From Nitrospira sp. (GTDB lineage: Bacteria > Nitrospirota > Nitrospiria > Nitrospirales > Nitrospiraceae), in contig JAIWOH010000196.1 in assembly GCA_020216985.1 (NCBI GenBank), positions 1 to 10,000 of the forward strand: a stretch of 10,000 nt of DNA, in the 5' to 3' direction. Positions 1 to 7,600 of the stretch are shown in pieces (within the stretch, counting starts at the first letter, position 1; the number at the start of each line of letters is the position of its first letter). Under the pieces are notes generated by a model. The model made no database searches. It was not told the DNA's origin and was given only the letters and a program-made list of their open reading frames with translations. The translations under genes were made by a program, and so were the position numbers.

Positions 1-160
1 CGATCGGTTGGTCATGTTGCTCGGCGGCGCGGAGTCCATCCGCGACGTGATTGCGTTTCCCAAGACGCAGCGCGCGCAATGTCCGCTGACCGACGCGCCG
101 TCGGCGGTGAGCGCCGATCAGTTGAAAGAGCTGCGCATCAAGCTGGATTTGGTCGAGTAG
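1..160 (+). CDS. aspS: Aspartyl-tRNA synthetase, C-terminal end (partial at 5' side)
   Basis: The frame that starts at position 2 runs 52 codons to a TAG at 158-160; the rest of the gene lies before the window. The product charges tRNA-Asp with aspartate in the cytoplasm, using ATP. The visible tail opens with [20 protein letters not shown], which is the class II synthetase motif 3 region (the Arg of the GLDR loop is the second visible residue). It continues with [16 protein letters not shown] and ends in [13 protein letters not shown]. This order, with FPKTQ then a TDAPS segment and a final LKEL(R/H)I helix, is typical of the C-terminus of bacterial-type AspRS. No extension follows the family's usual end. 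The aroC start lies 5 bases beyond the stop, so co-transcription is likely. Identification rests on recalled family sequence, not a search, but the match is distinctive. Confidence 0.93.
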   Translation, partial: DRLVMLLGGAESIRDVIAFPKTQRAQCPLTDAPSAVSADQLKELRIKLDLVE

Positions 161-165
161 TCTTC

Positions 166-1329
166 ATGGCCGGCAATACGTTCGGCAGGCTCTTCACGGT
201 CACCTCGTTCGGCGAAAGCCATGGGCCCGCGATCGGCTGCGTGGTGGACGGATGTCCGCCCGGGTTGGAACTGTCCGTCGCGGATATTCAGCACGATCTC
301 GATCGGCGGAAACCCGGCACCTCGCGCCACGTCACGCAACGGCAGGAATCAGATACGGTTGAAATTCTCTCCGGCGTTTTCGAAGGAAAGACGACCGGCA
401 CGCCGATCGCTCTCCTGATCCGCAACGAAGACCAGCGGAGTCGAGACTACGGCAATCTGATCGATACCTTCCGGCCCGGGCACGCCGATTACACCTATTG
501 GCAGAAGTATGGGATTCGGGATCACCGTGGCGGAGGCCGAGCCTCGGCGCGGGAAACCGCCGTGCGAGTGGCGGCCGGAGCCATCGCTAGAAAATGGCTG
601 GCCCAGACCCATGGAGTCGTGATTCGCGGCCACTTGACCCAGCTTGGGCCGATCGAGATTCCGTTTCAACGTTGGGAGGCCGTTGCCGCCAATCCCTTTT
701 TTGCGGCGAACGACGGGATCGTCGGTACGCTCGAATCGTTCATGGACGAGCTGCGGAAGTCCGGTGATTCGGTCGGGGCGAAGATCAGGGTGGTGGCCGA
801 GCGCGTGCCGGTGGGGTGGGGGGCGCCGGTCTATGCGAAGCTGGATGCCGACCTGGCCGGGGCCATGATGAGCATCAACGCGGTGAAAGCGGTCGAAATC
901 GGAGCCGGGTTTGCATCGGTGGCGCAGCGCGGGTCCGAACACGGCGACGAACTCACGCCCGAAGGGTTTGTCACCAACCACGCCGGAGGCATTCTCGGCG
1001 GGATTTCGACGGGCCAGGACATCATCGTCACGATCGGACTCAAGCCGACGTCGAGCATTCGGATTCCCCGGCGCTCGATCAATAAGCAGGGACGACCGGT
1101 GACGGTCGAAACGCAGGGCCGTCACGATCCCTGCGTCGGCATCCGCGCCACGCCGATCGCGGAGGCCATGATGGCGTTGGTGTTGATCGATCACGCGCTG
1201 CTGCACCGCGCGCAAAATGCCGATGTGAGCACGAAGACGCCGAAAATCGCCGGCTCGCTGACGAGAGACGCCGCGTCCGGGAGCGAAAATTCAGTCTCAA
1301 AGGTCAACCCTGATCCGTCCGACGCGTAG
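166..1329 (+). CDS. aroC: Chorismate synthase
   Basis: This enzyme makes chorismate from 5-enolpyruvylshikimate-3-phosphate, the last shikimate-pathway step. It needs reduced FMN and acts in the cytoplasm. The protein has 387 residues. I chose ATG 166 because the protein then begins [20 protein letters not shown], as E. coli AroC does; a longer frame from ATG 79 would overlap the end of aspS. Family signatures are present: GESHG at residues 16-20, the GHADYTYW block with His106, [10 protein letters not shown] at 122-131, and [18 protein letters not shown] from residue 318. The catalytic His19 and His106 are both intact. Similarity to the E. coli-type enzyme is continuous to RAQNADV. About 26 extra residues then follow, rich in Ser, Asp and Lys, where the 361-residue E. 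coli protein stops. The Shine-Dalgarno match is weak (GGTCGAG in the aspS tail), so the gene may depend on translational coupling. Confidence 0.97.
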   Translation: MAGNTFGRLFTVTSFGESHGPAIGCVVDGCPPGLELSVADIQHDLDRRKPGTSRHVTQRQESDTVEILSGVFEGKTTGTPIALLIRNEDQRSRDYGNLIDTFRPGHADYTYWQKYGIRDHRGGGRASARETAVRVAAGAIARKWLAQTHGVVIRGHLTQLGPIEIPFQRWEAVAANPFFAANDGIVGTLESFMDELRKSGDSVGAKIRVVAERVPVGWGAPVYAKLDADLAGAMMSINAVKAVEIGAGFASVAQRGSEHGDELTPEGFVTNHAGGILGGISTGQDIIVTIGLKPTSSIRIPRRSINKQGRPVTVETQGRHDPCVGIRATPIAEAMMALVLIDHALLHRAQNADVSTKTPKIAGSLTRDAASGSENSVSKVNPDPSDA

Positions 1330-1406
1330 TCTGTCTCAGCCTCACCGCTTTATCCGGTACGTTCTTGATCCATTTCGCTCTCGTTCCGGAGACCGTTGCC
1401 TCATCC

Positions 1407-1437
1407 TTTACATCGTTGTGAGCATCATGGTAAAGAT
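1407..1437 (+). promoter_or_regulatory. Weak candidate sigma70-type promoter for the giant gene
   Basis: TTTACA at 1407-1412 differs from the -35 consensus at one base. An 18-base spacer leads to TAAAGA at 1431-1436, which matches three of the six -10 consensus bases. A TGG directly before it (1428-1430) gives an extended -10 (TGnTAAAGAT). Transcription from here would give a leader of about 190 bases before TTG 1631. The match is modest and the organism's promoter consensus is unknown, so this is only the best candidate in the gap. Confidence 0.25.
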
Positions 1438-1517
1438 CGCTACCCGTTTCTATGTGCAGAATGGATACCGAAAGAGAGGTGATGCCGGGTCGTGGGCATG
1501 TAGGAACGTGCAGCCCT

Positions 1518-1586
1518 GATTTCAGATCATCGAATCAAGGCGCCACCGCAGGTTCCGGTCGGTCGACGGCGGTGTTTTCTGAAATC
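1518..1586. repeat. Imperfect inverted repeat in the leader
   Basis: GATTTCAGA at 1518-1526 is perfectly complementary to TCTGAAATC at 1578-1586. Inside it, CACCGC-type pairing continues between 1544-1549 and 1569-1574 (six pairs), after an uneven internal loop of 17 bases on the left and 3 on the right. No T-run follows, so this is not a standard terminator. It could be an RNA stem in the leader, a protein-binding palindrome with a long spacer, or chance. It sits just 5' of the ribosome-binding-site hairpin. Confidence 0.4.
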
Positions 1587-1590
1587 CATC

Positions 1591-1620
1591 TTCCTCGGAA
1601 AGGCAATGATCCGAGGGGAG
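1591..1620 (+). promoter_or_regulatory. Ribosome binding site buried in a hairpin
   Basis: The purine tract GAGGGGAG at 1613-1620 is a strong Shine-Dalgarno, 10 bases before TTG 1631, and supports that start. The bases just upstream can pair with it: TTCCTCGGA (1591-1599) with TCCGAGGGG (1610-1618), which is seven Watson-Crick pairs plus two G-U pairs around a 10-base loop. If formed in the mRNA, the stem would hide most of the ribosome-binding site. In addition, loop bases AAGGCA (1600-1605) are complementary to TGCCTT (1627-1632), which overlaps the start codon. The pairing is seen directly; a regulatory role is inferred. Confidence 0.5.
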
Positions 1621-1630
1621 AGAGAATGCC

Positions 1631-4600
1631 TTGACGGTTCAGCGCCTGGGTCTCTTTGACTTGTTGGCTCCCCACTATCTCGTGGGGTTCGATTTCCCCG
1701 ATCATATCCAGCGCTATCTCTCCATCATTTCTGTCGATGAACTGCGGACGCAGGTCGGTCCGCAGGCGATTCTCTACAATGGCACCTGCTCGGTGGATGG
1801 CCCCGGAGGCGGGACCGAAATCATCCATGAACCCCCGGGCGGCAGGGGCGGCCGATTTCGCTGGAACGGGGCGCGGATGCGGTTCCGCCTCGTTGTTCCA
1901 CGCGACGGGGCGGCGTTCATCGACACAGTCGTTAATTCCTCTGTCAACGGCAGTTTGCCTCAAGTGGCCGGTGTGCTGAATGATCTGCGTCCCACCGAGC
2001 CGACACCCGCCGACGTCTCGGATTATCCGGGTCTCAAATTTCGCCTTGAGCTGTTGGTCGACGCCCTGACGTTTTCCCTCGGCGACGAATGGCTGCCGGG
2101 GATGCTCCATCCGACGACGCGGAGAGTGGTTCAAAACACCGACCCGCGATTTGCCGGCAAGCCGGTGGAAATTCGTCTGCCGAAAGTGTTGCTCAGTTAC
2201 AGCCAGGGCGACGATGACAACGATTTGAGTCCGCAGTTTCGCCTTGAGGCCTGGGGGGCGGCGGGATTCGACGGCCCGCATGATCTGGGCGTCGGCGAAT
2301 TCATCAATATGGAGCCGGGCGTCGCCTTGCACCGTTCCGGCAGTTTCGCCTTCAGTATCGACGAAGTCATATTGGATACGAGCCCCGAAGCGACGCCGCC
2401 GGAAATTCTCGAGCACTTCGGAGTCGGCGAGGACTGGGAAGGGCTGTACATCAAGCAGCTTCTGCTCTACTACTCGAACGATCAGGGGGTCGGCTTCACG
2501 GCTCGATTGGCCGACGCCCTGTTCTCTTTCAATGGCAAAGTCTCGTTCGAAGCGGAATTGAACGTCTATCCCGACCTCGCGCTCACGATTTTTTCCGTCA
2601 CGCCTCGGTTTTTTCATGGACCTACCAGAGTCGAGTTCCGTCGCGGCGTCGTCAACGATTCGCTCGATGCTCCTCCCGCCGGCGACCCGCCCGGGCTCGC
2701 CAATCTGATGCAGGGGGACGTGCTGCATCTGGAAATTGGAGGAGGTACGCCGCCCTACACCATAGAAGTCCGCGCCGCCGGCGCCGATCTATGGGATGGA
2801 TCGGCGCGCCGGGTCGCGTTCAATGATCCCGGCACTCATGACGTGTTTATCAAGGTTACCGACGGTCGCGCGGGAACACCGCGGCGCCATCGCGAATACC
2901 TGCGCGTCGTGGTCGCGGCGAGTACGACGGCGGCTCCTCCCTCGGGCACCCAAGCCGATCGCCGTTCCGACGCCCATCTCTTGCCGGCGCTTCAGTATGA
3001 GGTGACTGGCGGGCGAATCGGCGGACATGACCTGATCAAGGAACGAGAAGAGGGCACGAGCGCCCATTTCAGAGTGGAGGGAGGGGAATCCTTCACGGTC
3101 ACCGTTCGGAATCACGGCAGCTCGACCGTTCTTCGAACCATCAGGAACCAGCGGCGGTTTGTGCTGGACGTCGGCGAAGGGAACGACCTGGATATCGAAA
3201 CTCAGTACGATGCCATATCGGCCGGCTCTGTGGCGGCGCAGTTTATCCGATTTCAGTTCAACCGGCCAAATGAGACGGATTTGCCCCGGTATCTTAATCG
3301 CACGAGCGGCGACACTGAGTTCGAACGCACTCTTGGCGCGTTCAACTTCCCGGAGGCTTCCACCGTCCAGAGTATTCAGTTGGATGGTTACGCAAGCAAT
3401 GATCCCAGCAACGCCGCACGAGACCTCGCGCTCTCCGAACGGCGAAATCAGGCTGTCCAAGAGATACTAACCGCCCGGTATCCAGGCGTGTCGATCACGG
3501 CCACTCCGCACGGCCATGGTTCCGCCGGCGACCCGCTTCCCAATCCTGCAAATCCAGCGGACCCGGCCAACCGAACCGTGCGCGTGACCTTTACCTTGCG
3601 CGGTACGGGCGCGCATACGCTGACGGCCAGGGTGCGGCGCAGCATCTATGTTCCGCCGTCCGGAGGGTCAGGCTCAGAGCCGGTGCTTGTTCCGCCCACA
3701 CCCGATGCAGCCCCGTTGCCGGACCGGCTGCCTCCGGCCATCAAGCACCTTGGAGTCCGGATCAAGATCGACCAAGGCGAGCTGGCGCTGTTCGAGTTGT
3801 ATGGCAGTATCGATTTCGAATCCGATCTGGAACAAAAACTGCGCAGGGAGGGAGCGCCGCCTCCGGAAGAAGGTGACACCTCCTGGACAAGCCACGACGG
3901 GATCCTGAATTTTAAATTGATCTACCAGTGGGACCGGGCGGCCGACGAAACGACCGTCGCTTTGCAATTGAGCTCCGACGAGGAGGACCGGGACGGACTC
4001 CTGCATTTCGACAACAATGCCGCTCGCGACGACCGGTTTAAGAACATCGTTGGCGCGCTCATGCTCTTTGCGCCCATTATCAACAGCGCCGCTGAATCCG
4101 CTGCCGGCAACAGTCGGGATGCCGGTAACTGGGTGGCGCTCGGCGTGAGCGTGGCGGTGCCGGTCGCGATCGGAGGCCTGAACGTCTTCAGAACCAGACG
4201 CGGCATCCTTTATGGAGGCGAAGGCCGCTTCAAGTGGATCAAGCCGGCCGACGGAGGTCCCAAGCGGTGGGATTTCGCCGTCATTCTCGACTACGGGGTG
4301 GAATTCGACATCGTGGTGGAGTCGTTGGGGATTGGCCGCGATCGACTCCCTGGTGCGCCCGCTCCGCTGCCTCCGCCGCTGAAGGCCAGGTACAAAGCCA
4401 TCGGGTTTAACATCGCCCGCGGACCGGCTGGCGAGGTCGTGTATACCGCGATCTTTGATCAAAGCAAGGGCTACGACCTCGACCTCTCCGATCCCAGCCT
4501 GTTCCGCCTGCCGGACCCGCTCGGCAACCTGTTCAGCATCGTGGGCGCCCGTGTGGCGCGGTTCAATCCGGTCACGCTCGAAATCGATTTCGCCATCAAG

Positions 4601-7600
4601 GTGGATCTCGGCGTCATCACGGTCGATCGGTTCAAGGTGAAGATTCCGCTTGATCCGGTCGGCGTCCCTCAAATTCTGCCCAGCGGTGTTCGAGTCAATA
4701 TTCCCGGCGTTCTCATCGGGAACGGTTTCGTCAACATCGTCGATGCGGACGTGACGGACTCCAATGGCAACAGCATCCGCTCGAAAGGCATCGAAGGCGG
4801 ATTGGACCTTACGCTGGTCTCGCTGAAGCTCCGCATCGCCGGGAATGTCGCCGTCGGCACCATCAAAGACAACAGCAGCGGGCGTGAAGCCGTCGCCGTG
4901 TTTGTCGGCCTGATCGTCGAGTTTCCGACGCCGATCGTGCTGGGCCAGTCGGGGATCGGTCTGTTCGGTCTTTCCGGCTTGTTCGCCATGCACTACCGGC
5001 GTCTGGAAGATCCACGCAACCCCACCGAGGCCGTCGGGCCCGCGCTCAAGTGGCTCATCAAAGCCCAAGGCGAACCCTACAACCTCTACGCGCCGCCTCC
5101 GCCGCGCACTCCGGACAAGCGTCTCTGGGGGCCTGAATTCGACCGCTGGAGTTTCGGAGTCGGTGCGGTCTTGGGCACGTTGGAAGGCGGAATTCTGATC
5201 AATTTTCAGGGCATGTTCGTGCTCGAACTGCCGGGCCCGCGCATTCTGATCATGGTGAAAATCAAAATGATCAGCGCGCCGCCCAAAGTGGGTGACAATC
5301 CCAATCAGTTGAGCGTCGGCATCATCGGCATCATCGACCTGGATTTCGGCAAGGGGACGGTGACGGTCGGGGTGATGATCAACTTCGAGATCCAGGAGTT
5401 GCTGAAGATCGCGATCCCGATCGAAATCTTTTTCAATCTCAGGGAGGGGGCCGACTGGCACTTCTATCTCGGCACGATCGCCCAGCCTGCCTCCGCCGAA
5501 ATCCTCAACATCGTGCGCGGCAGCGCCTATTTTATGTTGCAGGGCAAGCGGCTGGTCTATGCCGAGTACGGGAGCCGGGTGCCGGAGTTCTTGCGGGACA
5601 AAGTTCTCCCCGGTGTGGCCATCGCGGCCGGCATCGAGGCCTCCATTCTGCTTGGCGATCCCGGCTCGATCTATCTTCGGATCTCCGCCGCGTTGCACGT
5701 CGGTGTGGCGTTCTCGCCGTTCATCATTGTCGGGACGATGCGGCTCGAAGGCGAACTGCGGCTGCTCATCATCAGCATCGGCGCACGCGGCGAGTTCAGC
5801 GCGTTGATTTCACAGCGGCCCGACGACTCGTACAAGACCTATCTGCGAGGCGAAATCTGCGGCAGCGTCAGTTTCTTCTTCTTTTCGATTTCCGCCTGCG
5901 TCGGCATTGAAATCGGTACGGAAGACTTCGACCTCACGCCGCCCGCGCTGCTGCGAGGCGTCTTTTTGCAAAGCTACTCGCCGGTCTTGGTGTCGGGACA
6001 AGCATCGAATCAAAAACCCATCGACGCGAGTCTGGGCAACGCTAAAGAGATCACCGGGGCCGCTCCTGCGGCCGGTGATCTGCTCAGCGTGCCGATCGAT
6101 TCGGTCATCGTCCTGCAAATGTCCTTTGCGCCGGAATTGGCCGCTACTTTTAATGCCAATACCTTCACGGAAGATGCCAGACCCGCGCCAGGACGTCCGT
6201 CCGGCGGCTGGTATGAGTTGAGCGGTGATGTCAGACTTCGATACACACTCAACAGTCTCACACTGACGGAAAACGGCGCGAACTATTCCGGAACGAAACC
6301 GCCGATCACCTGGCGGCTTGACCGGCCCCACCAGCCCAACGGCGCGGATACGGCCATCGATCTGGCTCTGTTCAGCCGGGTGCCCACGGCGGCGGAATAC
6401 GCCGTGGAACGGTCCACCGACCTGCGGGAAAACATTACGGTGCGCTGGGGCGACGTCTGCAAGAGAGCGGCCCCGCCGGCGCGCGTGTTGTATACCTTCT
6501 GCGGACAGCCGCTCGGCTCGTCGATACAGGGCTGGCAGTTGCGCGGCGTCGCCTATCCTGATCCGCCCGACACCGTGCGGGTGGAGCCGCCTCGTACCGT
6601 GATGGGAGTCTCCGGTCCTGAACATTGCGCCGGGCCCTCGACTTTGGACCTGTTATTGGCCGAACTGGGATTCCCCTATGAGGTGCCAGCCCAGATCATC
6701 GGCGACGAGACCGGCAGCGGTCTCGTCGAGACCGGGCCCGCATCTCTGAGCAAGAAATGCTACGAGCTGTTTTCCCTGGAGCGTAAATACATGCCCAATC
6801 CCTTCAAGGTGGAAGGCGCGCTGGCGATCTACAGCGCCGCCACGAAGAAAAACGTGTTTGCCTCGCGGGAAGGAGGATTCATTTCGGAACAGCAGTTTGT
6901 CGTCAATCGCCGATATCCCCTGCGTACCCATATGCGGGACATCGGCGGCTATCGGGGTGTTTCCCTGCGCGAATACATGCGCATCGACGTGCTTGGCGAC
7001 CCCGCGCAAACTGTAACCTTAAAGATCTGGTCCAAGAACCAGCCGAAAACCACCCTGACGGTGTATGCCTACGACGGAGCCGGTCGTGTGGTGGGCAAAG
7101 TCCGTTGGCGGCCGGCCTCTGGAAAAGGAACCGAGCAGGCGTCGATCCGCGTGACGGCGACGGGGATTCAGCATCTGATACTGACCAACCGGTATTTTAC
7201 CGGTCTGCTTCTCGAAGTGTGTCTGGAACGGGGGAGGACCAGGCCGGACATTCCGTCCGACGACCGCTGTCACCGCGCCCTCCAATTGCCGTATGCCGAA
7301 CGACGCCGGGTGGCGCAAGGAGAGGGAAATGATCCGGCACGACTAAACCCCGACATTCTCGCTAACTATCTGAGGGAACGAGAGACATGCGCCTATGTGA
7401 CGTTTGACACCGATGCCTGTGAGGAAGTCATGTTCTGTGGCGCCGTTTACGGCAAATTTTACGGGAAGGTTCAGGTGCTGGAAATCGACGGGATGGATCG
7501 GGTCGTGGCGACCCATCCTCTGAGCGCCCTGGCGCCTACGGCCCTGGCCGGCCCGAGCCAGTTGCCAGCGCGCTGGCTCGATTCGGCCGGGCCCTGGCGA

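Larger units (their letters stand above)
1330..1630 (+). other. Intergenic region between aroC and the giant gene
   Basis: These 301 bases separate a housekeeping unit from the giant gene. I see no convincing protein gene, tRNA or insertion-sequence end. No GC-rich hairpin followed by a T-run lies behind aroC, so no intrinsic terminator can be called and read-through is possible. The region does hold a weak promoter candidate (1407-1437), a 9-bp inverted repeat (1518-1526 with 1578-1586), and a hairpin over the ribosome-binding site (1591-1618), listed separately. A 60-codon frame (1452-1634) crosses it but has no good ribosome-binding site and no recognisable product. Confidence 0.7.

Noticed and set aside
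79..165. Longer aroC start at ATG 79
   Set aside because: It would overlap the aspS end and add 29 residues unlike any AroC. The family N-terminus MAGNT begins at ATG 166.
349..1215. 288-codon open frame on the - strand
   Set aside because: It is antisense to aroC, whose identity is certain. The composition is Arg/Asp/His-rich.
1330..1400. Intrinsic terminator behind aroC
   Set aside because: I searched by eye for a GC-rich stem followed by a T-run and found none.
1535..2728. 397-codon open frame on the - strand
   Set aside because: It is antisense to the start of the giant gene and its leader. The composition is shadow-like (many Arg, Gln, Asp), and no family motif is visible.
3674..5698. 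674-codon open frame on the - strand
   Set aside because: It lies wholly antisense to the giant gene. Its product is rich in Asp, Arg, His and Gln without domain-like structure, as expected for a shadow frame of GC-rich coding DNA.
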